DNA from: a virus | Direction: 5' to 3' (one strand) | Length of the DNA: 60,218 nucleotides | Virus record (IMG/VR): IMGVR_UViG_3300036985_003389 | Coordinates: 1-60,218 of that record | Part shown: positions 46,878 to 54,704 of the stretch, piece by piece | Numbering within the stretch: position 1 is the stretch's first letter | Layout: the number at the start of each line of letters is the position of its first letter | Translations under genes and position numbers: made by a program | Notes under the pieces: model-generated | What the model was told of the DNA's origin: nothing | What the model saw: only the letters and a program-made list of their open reading frames with translations | Database searches by the model: none

Positions 46878-48654
46878 CGATCAGTTCCTCGTCAGTCGGC
46901 GCGTCCGGCCAGCCGACCGCCTCGGGATAGCCCTGCCCGGTAACGTCCTGATAGGGCACGCCATCGACCATCGGGCCAACACCTTCGGGCGCCGGGAGCA
47001 TGCCAACCTTCTGAGCCGCGTCAATGCCGGTGTTGGCCACGTCAGCCATGCCCTGCATGTTGTCGACCGTCTCGGTTGCGGCCTGGCGCTGTGCGGCTTG
47101 CTCGACAAGCTGAGCCGCCTGCGCGCGCTTGGCCATGACCTGATCCATCGGCACGATCCAATCGGCATCGCCATCAATTGCCCGGCCAGCCGAGCGGGCG
47201 ATCTTGTCCAGATCGTAGTTGTCGAGGATGTCCTGGCGTCCGGTGGCCTGCACCGTCTCGCCCAACATGGTAACCGTCTCACGGGCGCGCATGAACTTCT
47301 GGCGCTCGTAGGCGATCTGGATCGGTGTGTCGAAGTCGTAGCCGAGATCGGCATCGACAAGTTCTGGCGGCAGTTCCTGTGGCGTGCCAAACCGGCCAAG
47401 CCGGAGACCCATCTGAAATGTCGCATCGAGCAGCCCGGTGTTGTCCTGCTCGAACGGCTCGACGACTGGTCCAATAGAGCGGATATACTCGCTGATGCGC
47501 TCACCAACCTCGTAGGCCGTCATGTCCTTGTCACTGGGTAGCGTGAGCTTGTTCAGGAAAAACGCCGCAGACAGCAATTGCCGCGTGTCCTGCTTCATCT
47601 CGAGGCCAATGCTGAGGTTCTGCCCCATCTCGATTGGGCGAATGGCATCGCCGAGCCGCTCGTCGTACTCGCTCGAGATGTAGTTGACGGCGCCAGCATA
47701 GATCTGCGCCTCGCCGATCACCTCGTCACGGGCCAGCATCGGCGGGCGGGCGCTGAACTCTCCTGCGTCCAGGATCACGCGTGACTGTGCTTGCAGCACA
47801 CGAGCATCAATCAGCCCGATCATGCTGGCCGGCGAGTAACCGTAGGGCGATCCATGCCGGAGGTTCCAGCGGCGCACGAGATACGGGAATTCCATGTACC
47901 CGCCCTCACGCACGATCTTGCGCGACTCGGGGCAGATGTAGACCGACATAAACGGCTTGTTCGGCTTCTTGAGCTTGGGCGATATCGGATTGTACTTGTC
48001 CGATTCCATGGCCACATGGATGATATCGACCTCGTGGAACGGATCTTTCTCGCAAATGCGGGAGTGCTTTTCGTCCATGGGAACGCCTGGGAAGGTGGCC
48101 TCCCAATTGCGCAGCGCCAGCTTGAACTTGCGAGCCAGCCAGTTGACCGTGCGCGTCCGGTCCTCCTGCCAGGCGCAGTCACGCAGATGATGGGTCTCGT
48201 AGATGATCGACCGATCGCGGGCCGGCCCCTCGGTCATGCTGTGCACGGCATTGCCGAACGCGATTACGTCGTTGTCGCCCTCTTGCAGCGAGGCCTGCCA
48301 ACGCGACTTGCCGGAGTAGATCAGCGACCGCATATCGTCGTTGGCATTGCCCAGCCACATCATGGCATGATCGGTAGCCCGCCGACGATCGCGCGGCTTT
48401 AACTTGAACCACTTCTTGGCCGGCGGGCGCATCAGTGATCCCATGGCATAGGCCAGCTCACGACGGTTCTGCGCCGGCGTGCTCTCGAACATGTTCTCGG
48501 CGAATTCCTCGCCCTCGCTGCGTACGCGCGTGAAATCGGCGCGTTCTGGATAGAACTCCTCGGCCAAACGCTGCCATAGACTGTCCAGGCCGAGCTTCTT
48601 CGAGAAGACCCGATCAGTCAGGCGAATGAGTTCGTCGGCGTTGGAGTCGGCCAT
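46870..48654 (-). CDS. Portal (head-tail connector) protein
   Basis: A 594-residue podoviral head-to-tail connector. Landmarks are LWQRLAEEFYPERADF at the N-terminus, ESTPAQNRRELAYAMGSLM, KKWFKLKPRDR, VRRWNLRHGSPYGYSPASMI in the central domain and DMTAYEVGERISEYIRSIGP near the C-terminal part. It forms the twelve-part ring through which DNA is packed and ejected. Its position between terminase and scaffold is canonical for the group. Confidence 0.9.
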   Translation of the reverse strand: MADSNADELIRLTDRVFSKKLGLDSLWQRLAEEFYPERADFTRVRSEGEEFAENMFESTPAQNRRELAYAMGSLMRPPAKKWFKLKPRDRRRATDHAMMWLGNANDDMRSLIYSGKSRWQASLQEGDNDVIAFGNAVHSMTEGPARDRSIIYETHHLRDCAWQEDRTRTVNWLARKFKLALRNWEATFPGVPMDEKHSRICEKDPFHEVDIIHVAMESDKYNPISPKLKKPNKPFMSVYICPESRKIVREGGYMEFPYLVRRWNLRHGSPYGYSPASMIGLIDARVLQAQSRVILDAGEFSARPPMLARDEVIGEAQIYAGAVNYISSEYDERLGDAIRPIEMGQNLSIGLEMKQDTRQLLSAAFFLNKLTLPSDKDMTAYEVGERISEYIRSIGPVVEPFEQDNTGLLDATFQMGLRLGRFGTPQELPPELVDADLGYDFDTPIQIAYERQKFMRARETVTMLGETVQATGRQDILDNYDLDKIARSAGRAIDGDADWIVPMDQVMAKRAQAAQLVEQAAQRQAATETVDNMQGMADVANTGIDAAQKVGMLPAPEGVGPMVDGVPYQDVTGQGYPEAVGWPDAPTDEELIDA

Positions 48655-48869
48655 CAGTACGCGGAAGCCTTGTCCTGGCGGTTTTCTTCCATGCTCAGAA
48701 TGGACGAATTGGGCGGGGTCACGGCCCGCCGACGACGGCGCTCGTCCTCGTCGTCTGGCTTCATCATGTCGATTGCACCCATACCGCCGCCCTTGCCCTT
48801 CATGCTGCTCATGAGCATCGGGGCAAAGCCCATCATGCCGCTAGTAGCCAGCTTCTCTGCACTCGCCAT
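48654..48869 (-). CDS. Small Met/Arg-rich protein upstream of the portal
   Basis: A 71-residue protein with a hydrophobic Met-rich front (LATSGMMGFAPMLMSSMKGKG), a DEDERRRRRA charged block and a short acidic tail. It overlaps the portal start by one base. Unknown function; similar short Gly/Met-rich ORFs often sit before portals in this phage type. Confidence 0.5.
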   Translation of the reverse strand: MASAEKLATSGMMGFAPMLMSSMKGKGGGMGAIDMMKPDDEDERRRRRAVTPPNSSILSMEENRQDKASAY

Positions 48870-48872
48870 TGA

Positions 48873-49097
48873 TCACCCCGTCAAAACTTGCGAGCCGTAG
48901 CCCGATCTGGTTTCAGCCGATCCCATGTCGCCCATGCGGGACGATGTGAGCATTGTCGATTGCCGGCCACCGCTCTGGCCCGTCTTGGCAATGGTGCGCA
49001 GCCTCGTACGCCGTCCTGCCTCGCTGTCCTCGAACGGCATGGGCGTGACTGGCTTGGCTGCCGGCGCAGCGGGTGTGTCACCAAACATGCTGCTCAT
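48873..49097 (-). CDS. Small Ser/Ala-rich phage protein
   Basis: A 74-residue protein, MSSMFGDTPAAPAAKP then RRTRLRTIAKTGQSGG and SRMGDMGSAETRSGYG. Short, hydrophilic and probably unstructured. The SMFGxPK/AP start is seen in small ORFs between terminase and portal in several phages, but no role is known to me. Confidence 0.5.
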   Translation of the reverse strand: MSSMFGDTPAAPAAKPVTPMPFEDSEAGRRTRLRTIAKTGQSGGRQSTMLTSSRMGDMGSAETRSGYGSQVLTG

Positions 49098-49159
49098 GAA
49101 ATTATATTCCCGGCCGAAAGTGTCATGTGGTTTATCCTGGCACTTGTTGGAATGGTTTT

Positions 49160-50752
49160 CTAACGTCTACTGCCCCAACGACCACCGGGCGGTGTCGTGT
49201 TGTACGTTCCCGGCCGCGTGTGCCGGCCATGCGCGATCTTGGCGGCGCGAATAACTGACGATGATGCCCATGCCATAACAACCACGTCGGCCTTGCCGGG
49301 CGAGCGCCCCAGCCGCTTTCGCAGGTTCTCCTTGGGCTCGACCAGGATCAGGCTGCGCTGCTCGAGCGCGCGCGGATCATAGGTCGGTGCCGTCAGGTCC
49401 GCCCGCAGCTCGGCATCGGGCGGTAATGCGATCTCTGACCCGCCAGACTGGCTCGGGTCCAGTGCCTCCCGGAAACGCCAGAACGCCTCAGCCCGCTTGT
49501 TCGCGAACTGGAGGTTGGAGTCCTTGGTCCGCCCATGCCCGGCCGCGGCGCCATTGAAGCGCTCGAAAGGCACCTCGTTGTCGCCAAGCCGTGTCAAGAT
49601 CGCACCGGCATAGCCGCCACCGGCATCGACGATGACCGGCGCATTGTCCCGACGGTTCAGGAAGATCGCCGCGGCCGCACCTTGCGCGCCGCTTGTCTTC
49701 TCGCCCTGCGCGCTGATGATCTCGCTGAACCACCAGCCATGCCGCCAGATCAGTTCCTCACTGTCCTTGCCGCCACCGGCCGGGTCCAGTGACATAACCG
49801 TCATGTCGTGCGCCTTGTGGCCGTCCGGCTTCCAGCGCGACTGGGCAGCAACAACCCACTCGGTCGGGATGACCTGCCACTCGGCATCCTGGCGCATGGC
49901 CATGAAATTGCCGTCACGGATGGCACTGCGCAGCGGCTCGGGCAGGCCGTCCAGCTTGGCCTCGTAGTCGGTGTTGGCCAGGAACGGGTTGTCTGCCGTC
50001 TTGGCGGGAATGAACGACCGCGACATCGGCTTGACCGGACGATCGGCGCCGGGCAGCTGAATCGGCTTGGGCCCGTCGACTTCGAGATCGGTTCCGTCCG
50101 GTGCCGTCACGAACCAGCGCAGATCGCCCGGTTTGGCCGGCTTCGGATGCGTCAGATCCAGCCATGGCCGGAACATCTTGATGATAAAATCACCGTCGGC
50201 ACTGATCGGCGGATTGGAACCTATGACCGCCCGGCATCTGATATTCTCACCATCAGCCGGACGAAGCCAACCTAAATGAAATCGAATTTGGCTTTCAAGA
50301 AACTGTGTTCCCTCGTCGAAATACTTGAAATCAAATGCATGCCCCTGCCAGTCTTCCTCGTCGCCAGGATGTTGGTTGGCACCGAATTGAATATACCGGC
50401 CGTCCTTCGTGCGAAGCAATGGGGGTGGACTGCCGTTGAAACCATCCCGATTGCCATTTATTTTCACGGCTCGCTCGGTTAATGCTGACAGATTGGCGTA
50501 TCGCCTACGCAGTATCAGAGAGCGTTTATGGGCTGTGAATGCAAGGCCAAGACCAAGATCACTCTTACCGCCCCCTCCCGCGCCGCCATACAAGAGAATA
50601 TCGGCCTTGCTGAAATACGCATCCGTCTGCGCGCCTGGATTTGGTATCCACTGCATGTCGGCAGTGGCATCCATGGCCATTTTCTCGATGGCCTTCCGCT
50701 CATCTGCCGGCATGGCCGTCAGCTTGGCGGTGATCTCCTCAAGCAGCCCCAT
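49160..50752 (-). CDS. Terminase large subunit
   Basis: A 530-residue packaging motor. The ATPase part has a Walker A-like LYGGAGGGGKSDLGLGLA at about residues 53-70, AFDFKYFDEGTQF as Walker B (Asp-Glu), and CRAVIGSNPP as the coupling motif. The nuclease part has MSLDPAGGGKDSEELIW and VIVDAGGGYAGAILTRL, the metal-binding Asp residues of the RNase H-like domain. It cuts phage concatemers and translocates DNA through the portal. It overlaps the small subunit gene by 14 bases. Confidence 0.92.
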   Translation of the reverse strand: MGLLEEITAKLTAMPADERKAIEKMAMDATADMQWIPNPGAQTDAYFSKADILLYGGAGGGGKSDLGLGLAFTAHKRSLILRRRYANLSALTERAVKINGNRDGFNGSPPPLLRTKDGRYIQFGANQHPGDEEDWQGHAFDFKYFDEGTQFLESQIRFHLGWLRPADGENIRCRAVIGSNPPISADGDFIIKMFRPWLDLTHPKPAKPGDLRWFVTAPDGTDLEVDGPKPIQLPGADRPVKPMSRSFIPAKTADNPFLANTDYEAKLDGLPEPLRSAIRDGNFMAMRQDAEWQVIPTEWVVAAQSRWKPDGHKAHDMTVMSLDPAGGGKDSEELIWRHGWWFSEIISAQGEKTSGAQGAAAAIFLNRRDNAPVIVDAGGGYAGAILTRLGDNEVPFERFNGAAAGHGRTKDSNLQFANKRAEAFWRFREALDPSQSGGSEIALPPDAELRADLTAPTYDPRALEQRSLILVEPKENLRKRLGRSPGKADVVVMAWASSSVIRAAKIAHGRHTRPGTYNTTPPGGRWGSRR

Positions 50753-51287
50753 CAGCCTCGATCACTTCGGCCGGATCAGCATTGGCCCGTATGAGCGCAA
50801 AAGCCATGCGCCGGGCGAGCTCGGTCGGATTGGTAACGCTCTCGGTTTGGATGGGCCCGCCATCCTTGCCGACGAGCTCGTTCACGACACGATCGCCGTA
50901 GTCGTCACGAAACATGGACTTCATGTTGCCGAGCCAAAGCGAGGTATTGAAATTGCGATCCTGCAAACCGTCATGGCCGCGCCGCTCCCAATAAGCTTGG
51001 CTAAGAGTGCGGGCGCGCGTGAGAGCGTCAGAAAAGTTTTTGTGTTGCTTGGACCAATCGGTGATTGTTTGCTTGGAGACGCCAATCTCGGCAGCCATTC
51101 TCGCTTGGCTGTAGCCCTGGCATCCCAGCCCTATGATGTCCTCGCAGAAATGGGCTCGATATGTCGGCGGTCGGCCCATGGGGCGCTTGATGGCAACTGA
51201 CGGCAACGGCTCATACGGCAATGTGCCCTCAACCTCGAACTTGATGGGCTCGTCTTCCTCTTGCTCTGGCTCGCGGGGGCTTGCCAT
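50739..51287 (-). CDS. Terminase small subunit
   Basis: A 182-residue protein with an N-terminal acidic stretch (EPEQEEDEP), then MGRPPTYRAHFCEDIIGLGC and QARMAAEIGVSKQTITDWSK, a helix-turn-helix, followed by FNTSLWLGNMKSMFRDDYG. This is the form of small terminase subunits that recognise the packaging site. I chose the ATG at 51287 (MASPREPEQE): the longer version overlaps the upstream gene and begins with Pro/Ser-rich shadow sequence. Confidence 0.82.
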   Translation of the reverse strand: MASPREPEQEEDEPIKFEVEGTLPYEPLPSVAIKRPMGRPPTYRAHFCEDIIGLGCQGYSQARMAAEIGVSKQTITDWSKQHKNFSDALTRARTLSQAYWERRGHDGLQDRNFNTSLWLGNMKSMFRDDYGDRVVNELVGKDGGPIQTESVTNPTELARRMAFALIRANADPAEVIEADGAA

Positions 51288-51291
51288 GGGT

Positions 51292-51540
51292 TTACTCCGG
51301 GAACTGCTGTCGATACTTGGCCAACAGCTTGTTGGCCTCGTCTGGGCCGAACGCCCACTTGGCGATGATGGCGTTGATCGTCTCGTCACAGGGACGGCAC
51401 ACGGCGGTATAGGCATTGGTGCAGCAGATGCGCCACTGGTGGTGGGATGGGGAGCCGCACTTGACGCATGGAATGCGGGATATGCCCCGCTCGGTATAGG
51501 GGGTTCGTCGCTTGTGAGATCGTGGCGTGTGTTTGATCAT
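51292..51540 (-). CDS. Small zinc-ribbon-like protein
   Basis: An 82-residue protein, start ATG 51540 (MIKHTPRSHKRR). IPCVKCGSPSHHQWRICC followed by CRPCDETIN gives CxxC...C...CxxC, a likely zinc site. The C-terminal part is helical (WAFGPDEANKLLAKYRQQ). The start overlaps the stop of the preceding gene. It is encoded right before the terminase small subunit; role unknown. Confidence 0.6.
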   Translation of the reverse strand: MIKHTPRSHKRRTPYTERGISRIPCVKCGSPSHHQWRICCTNAYTAVCRPCDETINAIIAKWAFGPDEANKLLAKYRQQFPE

Positions 51541-51920
51541 CAATGGCGCGTCGGTGACTTCCAGCGGCCTGTCAGGACGAGATGGGCTTTGAGGGGTGGG
51601 GTGAGCTTGACGACGCAGGGATAGAACAGCCAGTTGGGTGTGCGCTGGAAGGCTTTGCGACCGAAGTGAGCGAAGACAAAGGCGATGCGACCTTGTGCGT
51701 GGTACTCTTGGACGAGAACGGTCTGCTCGGTGAATGATGGGGCTGAGATACTGGCCTTGCGAAAGACCTGATCGGCTCGACGGCAGGCCTCGGCCCAGAT
51801 CGGCGTGTCCGCCCACTTGGAGAGGGGCACGATCACGTAATCCTGGCCGAGCGCATCGAGTGTCTCGCCGGCTTGATGGTCGAGAGGCGGCTTGTTGCGG
51901 TTAACGGTGGCCTCGATCAT
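51540..51920 (-). CDS. Phage protein of unknown function
   Basis: A 126-residue protein from ATG 51920 (MIEATVNRNKPPLDHQ). Its middle has GQDYVIVPLSKWADTPIWAE and AHFGRKAFQRTPNWLFYPC, suggesting a small alpha/beta domain. I see no recognised motif. The ribosome-binding site is AGGCGGTCACCCC, weak. It is coupled to the following zinc-ribbon gene. Confidence 0.5.
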   Translation of the reverse strand: MIEATVNRNKPPLDHQAGETLDALGQDYVIVPLSKWADTPIWAEACRRADQVFRKASISAPSFTEQTVLVQEYHAQGRIAFVFAHFGRKAFQRTPNWLFYPCVVKLTPPLKAHLVLTGRWKSPTRH

Positions 51921-51963
51921 GGGGTGACCGCCTTCGTGTAGTTGGTCATGTGGCTTGCTGGGC

Positions 51964-52311
51964 TCATGGCTGCAACGGCAAGTGCACGAATACCTCGGCA
52001 CAGGCCCTGCGATTTGGACCTTCCTGCTCGGCAGTAATGGCTTCGATGCGGCCGAGGTGGTTGACCACGGCCATGACGTGGCACGTACCGAGACCGAACC
52101 CTACATCCCAATGGATACGCCGGTAGCCGGCACCGCTCGGCTCAGCCTGGCCCTTACCCCACTTGCGCTGCACGTCGGAGACGTGCTGACCGATGTACCA
52201 CTGCGCCGCTTCGTTCGGCTCGTCCGTGGGTGGCGTGGTGCAGGACGTCATGACCAGCGTGGCCATAACAGCATAGAGCGATACGAGGCACTGAGGGGCG
52301 ATCTCGATCAC
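51964..52311 (-). CDS. Predicted small lipoprotein
   Basis: A 115-residue protein beginning with GTG at 52311. LVSLYAVMATLVMTSC is a signal peptide with lipobox and Cys at about residue 24; the mature part (WYIGQHVSDVQRKWGKG, HVMAVVNHLGRIEAIT) resembles small SmpA/BamE-like beta-alpha lipoproteins in outline. Its GTG overlaps the stop of the tiny ORF upstream (GTGA). A phage-encoded surface lipoprotein could alter superinfection or lysis; that is inference. Confidence 0.65.
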   Translation of the reverse strand: MIEIAPQCLVSLYAVMATLVMTSCTTPPTDEPNEAAQWYIGQHVSDVQRKWGKGQAEPSGAGYRRIHWDVGFGLGTCHVMAVVNHLGRIEAITAEQEGPNRRACAEVFVHLPLQP

Positions 52312-52391
52312 ACGTGCCTCGCAGCAGCAGCGCCGATCAGGATGGCAGCGGCATCGAGAGCCATCTGCTTGGCCTTGGGATCGATTGCCAT
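52308..52391 (-). CDS. Tiny ORF coupled to the lipoprotein gene
   Basis: 27 residues (MAIDPKAKQMALDAAAILIG then AAAARHV). AGGAG lies five bases before the ATG and the stop overlaps the lipoprotein start as GTGA, so it may be a real micro-gene or a translational leader. The Ala/Ile-rich stretch is mildly hydrophobic. An overlapping frame from 52466 is also open for 40 codons. Confidence 0.35.
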   Translation of the reverse strand: MAIDPKAKQMALDAAAILIGAAAARHV

Positions 52392-52498
52392 TCGTGCTCC
52401 TGAATGTTCCGGACGGCGCCGCGGTCCAACATGTTGCAGCCAGAGCGCAGCGCCGTCATACAGATCCCCCCGGACCTGTATCTATGGATTGGGTTGGC

Positions 52499-52588
52499 CT
52501 ACCTGATGAGGTGGCTGATGAGATTGGCGACCTGATAGCCGCATGCAATGACGAGGATGGCGAGCAGCAGCCAGATCCCGGCAATCAA
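52499..52588 (-). CDS. Tiny predicted single-helix membrane peptide
   Basis: 29 residues starting at TTG 52588, which overlaps the preceding gene's TGA as TTGA. The sequence is almost wholly a membrane helix (IAGIWLLLAILVIACGY, then QVANLISHLIR). Membrane micro-proteins of this kind can be lysis or signalling peptides; no function can be assigned. The same TTGA coupling occurs at 53643-53646. Confidence 0.35.
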   Translation of the reverse strand: MIAGIWLLLAILVIACGYQVANLISHLIR

Positions 52589-52815
52589 TTCTTGCCGTCT
52601 ATGGATGCTCGGCGCCGACGATCGCGCGGCACAATCGTGTCGACGTAATCGGGATGGTGCAGCCATGTGCGGCCCGGGACATCCGTGACGCGCTCGATAC
52701 GCAAGTCGGCCAGCAATCGCGCCACGTCCTGCTCGCGCCGTTCAGGCGTCACCTTGGCGCTGGCCGCGGCAATGATCGCCTGTAAAATTGTGGTTGGCTC
52801 AGCCGCTGCTGGCAT
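52585..52815 (-). CDS. Small phage protein
   Basis: A 76-residue protein (MPAAAEPTTILQAIIAAASA, TPERREQDVARLLADLRIER, then WLHHPDYVDTIVPRDRRRR). It has a helical front and a basic C-terminus; not recognised. Its stop is overlapped by the possible start of the membrane peptide. Confidence 0.5.
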   Translation of the reverse strand: MPAAAEPTTILQAIIAAASAKVTPERREQDVARLLADLRIERVTDVPGRTWLHHPDYVDTIVPRDRRRRASIDGKN

Positions 52816-52878
52816 CGATCCGCCCCAGATTGCCGCCAGTAATATCGGCGCCGGCTGCTCAGGCGCCTCTCCCCCGAG

Positions 52879-53550
52879 CTAGTTGAGCTTGAAGCTGATG
52901 CCGGCACGAATGACGGTATCGGCCTGGCCGATGGTCGCCGTCTCGCCGGCCAGCGTGAACTTCTCGTCCGACCATGCGTAATGCAGCCCTTCCAGGCGCA
53001 GCGTGACCGTGTTGGTCAGTGCCGCCTCGATACCGGCGCCGACCACGAGGCCGACAACGTAGGCCTTGTCGCTGGCGTTGATGCCCTGGTCGTCGACCTT
53101 GAGCACGGACTCCTGCATAGCCAGGCCGCCGGTGCCATAGATCAGCGCCAGACCAATCGGAACGCCGAGCCGGGCGCGGGCACTGGCCATCCAGCGATTG
53201 GACATCGTGACCGTCGTAGAGCCGTCCGTGATGGACGGCTTCACATCGCGCAACATGCCGTCCAGCTCGAGGCCGTAGTAGAGGCCGCCGGCCACGACAC
53301 CCCAGCCGATGTAGAGGCCACCGAACGCACCATCATCGGCAATGCTCGGCATCTCCGACGTCTTGAGCGACGACGCATTGAGACCACCAGTCACGCCGAT
53401 ATAGCCACCGTCATGCATGCTGCCGATCGACTCGGCCGTCGGTGCGGCGCCGGTCGCCAGCATGGGCTGCTGCTGAGCAATGGCCGGCGTGTTGAACAGC
53501 AGGCATAGGCCGGCACCCGCCAGGATGGCGGCGGTAACGCGCTTGATCAT
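52879..53550 (-). CDS. Outer-membrane beta-barrel protein (Omp25/Lom-like)
   Basis: A 223-residue secreted protein. It has an N-terminal signal peptide (AAILAGAGLCLLFNTPAIA, cleavage after about residue 25). The rest shows alternating amphipathic strands typical of eight-stranded barrels: GGYIGVTGGLNASSL, GLYIGWGVVAGGLYYGLELD, ARARLGVPIGLALIYGTGGL, TVTLRLEGLHYAW. It ends in AGISFKLN, a final strand close to the usual aromatic C-terminal signal. Many alphaproteobacterial OmpA/Omp25 proteins have this plan. In a phage it may block or modify receptors, as lambda Lom and other lysogenic conversion genes are thought to do. Confidence 0.75.
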   Translation of the reverse strand: MIKRVTAAILAGAGLCLLFNTPAIAQQQPMLATGAAPTAESIGSMHDGGYIGVTGGLNASSLKTSEMPSIADDGAFGGLYIGWGVVAGGLYYGLELDGMLRDVKPSITDGSTTVTMSNRWMASARARLGVPIGLALIYGTGGLAMQESVLKVDDQGINASDKAYVVGLVVGAGIEAALTNTVTLRLEGLHYAWSDEKFTLAGETATIGQADTVIRAGISFKLN

Positions 53551-53574
53551 GGTACCCCCCTCGAGATGAACCGA

Positions 53575-53646
53575 TCAGAGAAACAGCGAGACGCCCAAGG
53601 CGACCGCGCCACCGTAAAGGGCGGCATCTGGCCCCCTCGTCTTCAA
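53575..53646 (-). CDS. Tiny hydrophobic ORF with TTG start
   Basis: 23 residues from TTG 53646, overlapping the previous stop as TTGA: a basic front (MKTRGPDAALYGG) and a hydrophobic end (AVALGVSLFL). Mentioned because the same coupling appears at 52588; on its own the evidence is slight. Confidence 0.25.
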   Translation of the reverse strand: MKTRGPDAALYGGAVALGVSLFL

Positions 53647-53954
53647 GATCCGCCAAGCATGGCTCCACCCGCCTTCTCGAGCAGCTGAGCCCCCTTGCCG
53701 CTGACGAGCCCGGATTGCGCGACGACGAGCATGAGCATCCCCCCAGCTGCCTTCAGGAGGCTGACCGCCATCTCCACCCGCCGGAGGCGATCCTGATGCT
53801 CCCGCAGGCCATGCAGCAGGGTCGAATGATCCCGCATTTGGCGCTCGATCGCCGTCAGCCGGCCAGCCTGTGTCTGACTGTCCCGGCGCAGGTAGGAAAC
53901 GTGCACCTCCTGCCGGGCCAGCGAGGCCGTGGTCTGGTGATCGTCCCGGCTCAT
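53643..53954 (-). CDS. Small coiled-coil membrane protein
   Basis: A 103-residue protein: residues about 20-60 are a charged coiled coil (RLTAIERQMRDHSTLLHGLR, EHQDRLRRVE), followed by a membrane helix (LLKAAGGMLMLVVAQSGL) and a short Gly-rich tail. A cytoplasmic coil plus one helix is seen in phage XhlA-type haemolysin/holin-accessory proteins, so a lysis role is possible. It lies upstream of the outer-membrane barrel gene, far from the endolysin. Confidence 0.55.
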   Translation of the reverse strand: MSRDDHQTTASLARQEVHVSYLRRDSQTQAGRLTAIERQMRDHSTLLHGLREHQDRLRRVEMAVSLLKAAGGMLMLVVAQSGLVSGKGAQLLEKAGGAMLGGS

Positions 53955-53966
53955 CGTCAGTGACCG

Positions 53967-54041
53967 TTACAAGCCGGCAATGCGCAGCAGACTGACGAGA
54001 CATGGATTGACAACTCCAGCGATGAGGATCTTGGCCGTCAT
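53967..54041 (-). CDS. Tiny hydrophobic ORF
   Basis: 24 residues (MTAKILIAGVVNPCLVSLLR then IAGL) beginning 12 bases after a GGGGGTGGGG tract that could serve as a ribosome-binding site. It precedes the coiled-coil membrane protein. Low support. Confidence 0.3.
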   Translation of the reverse strand: MTAKILIAGVVNPCLVSLLRIAGL

Positions 54042-54060
54042 TCCCCACCCCCAACGCAAA

Positions 54061-54086
54061 ATGGCCCGCGATTCACATCGGGGCCA
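54061..54086 (-). terminator. Possible weak intrinsic terminator (minus strand)
   Basis: On the minus strand TGGCCC and GGGCCA form a six-base stem around a 13-base loop, followed by TTTTGCG. The same TTTTGCGTTGGGG sequence lies upstream of the tail fibre start at 17948, also behind a GC-rich inverted repeat. It would end transcripts from the repressor region. Confidence 0.35.
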
Positions 54087-54323
54087 CCTACTATTTCTCG
54101 ATCCTGCCGAATCTTGAACATAATCTATCGATGCGGTCAATACCTTAATCGCGCACGGGCCAGTCTGGGGGCCTGTAGCCTGCCAGATACGCCTCTATGA
54201 AACGCCGCTGCGCCCCGCGAATTTCCCTGGACGACGCTTATCGGGTTACATGACGCGGGCGCGAGCTATCGTCTCCCCGTCACACGCGAATACAGTGATT
54301 TGGTGAATCGTGTCTAGACGCAT
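54087..54323. other. Intergenic stretch without a supported gene
   Basis: Between the weak terminator and the repressor gene I see no ORF with a convincing start on either strand, and no repeat or hairpin worth naming. It probably holds the repressor gene's 3' untranslated region and spacer. Confidence 0.5.
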
Positions 54324-54599
54324 TTACGCCTCAGTTGAGGACAATCGCGCTTTCTTGCTTTCGAAATAGCCGAAGCCCTCGCACGCGTCGCAGAACTCGG
54401 GGTGGCCCTCCGAGTCGATGCGATCCACCTGATGCCCATCGCAGACGGGGCAGACCGAGAGCCCGTGCTGCTCCACCACGTCGCAAAGCTTGGAATCCAC
54501 GAAGTTGCTCAGGCTCCGTCGGTCCATGACCGCGAGCTTTTTCAGTGCGTCCCTGAGTCCGGGACGCAGCCGCATTGAGAAGGGTGTTGTCTGTTTCAT
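54324..54599 (-). CDS. Ribbon-helix-helix repressor with DnaJ-like zinc module
   Basis: A 91-residue protein from ATG 54599. Residues 1-48 form an Arc/CopG-type ribbon-helix-helix: TPFSMRLRPGLRDALKKLA as strand and first helix, then RRSLSNFVDSKLCDVVE. Residues 52-80 have CPVCDGHQVD and FCDACEGFGYF, two CxxCxG motifs like the zinc-binding repeats of DnaJ. Longer starts at 54617 and 54638 would place the first operator repeat inside the gene. Four GTAGCGC repeats directly upstream are its likely binding sites, so it should repress itself and the divergent membrane-protein gene. Confidence 0.75.
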   Translation of the reverse strand: MKQTTPFSMRLRPGLRDALKKLAVMDRRSLSNFVDSKLCDVVEQHGLSVCPVCDGHQVDRIDSEGHPEFCDACEGFGYFESKKARLSSTEA

Positions 54600-54608
54600 G
54601 TACTCATT

Positions 54609-54684
54609 GTAGCGCATTTGATTGCGTTTGCCATGCACGAATATGTGAACGTAGCGCCGTTGATACGTAGCGCAATGTAGCGCA
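54609..54684. promoter_or_regulatory. Four GTAGCGC operator repeats
   Basis: GTAGCGCA occurs at 54609-54616, 54667-54674 and 54677-54684, and GTAGCGCC at 54651-54658, all in the same direction. The last two start exactly 10 bp apart, one DNA turn, the spacing ribbon-helix-helix repressors use for side-by-side dimers. They lie in the spacer of the rightward promoter. Confidence 0.7.
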
Positions 54685-54688
54685 TATT
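54660..54688 (+). promoter_or_regulatory. Rightward sigma70-type promoter
   Basis: TTGATA at 54660-54665 (five of six consensus bases), 17 bp spacer, CATATT at 54683-54688 (four of six). Two operator repeats fall within or at the edge of the spacer, so repressor binding would exclude polymerase. Transcription should start near 54695 and read the leader of the membrane-protein gene. Confidence 0.6.
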
Positions 54689-54704
54689 GGTTACGTCAAC
54701 TGAC

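Noticed and set aside
52385-52648. Plus-strand ORF of 87 codons
   Set aside because: No ribosome-binding site, Asp/Arg-rich and antisense to the coupled small minus-strand genes.
53575-54054. 159-codon minus-strand ORF overlapping the coiled-coil membrane gene
   Set aside because: Gly/Ala/Arg/Pro-rich composition typical of a shadow frame; only its last 23 codons were kept as a very weak candidate.
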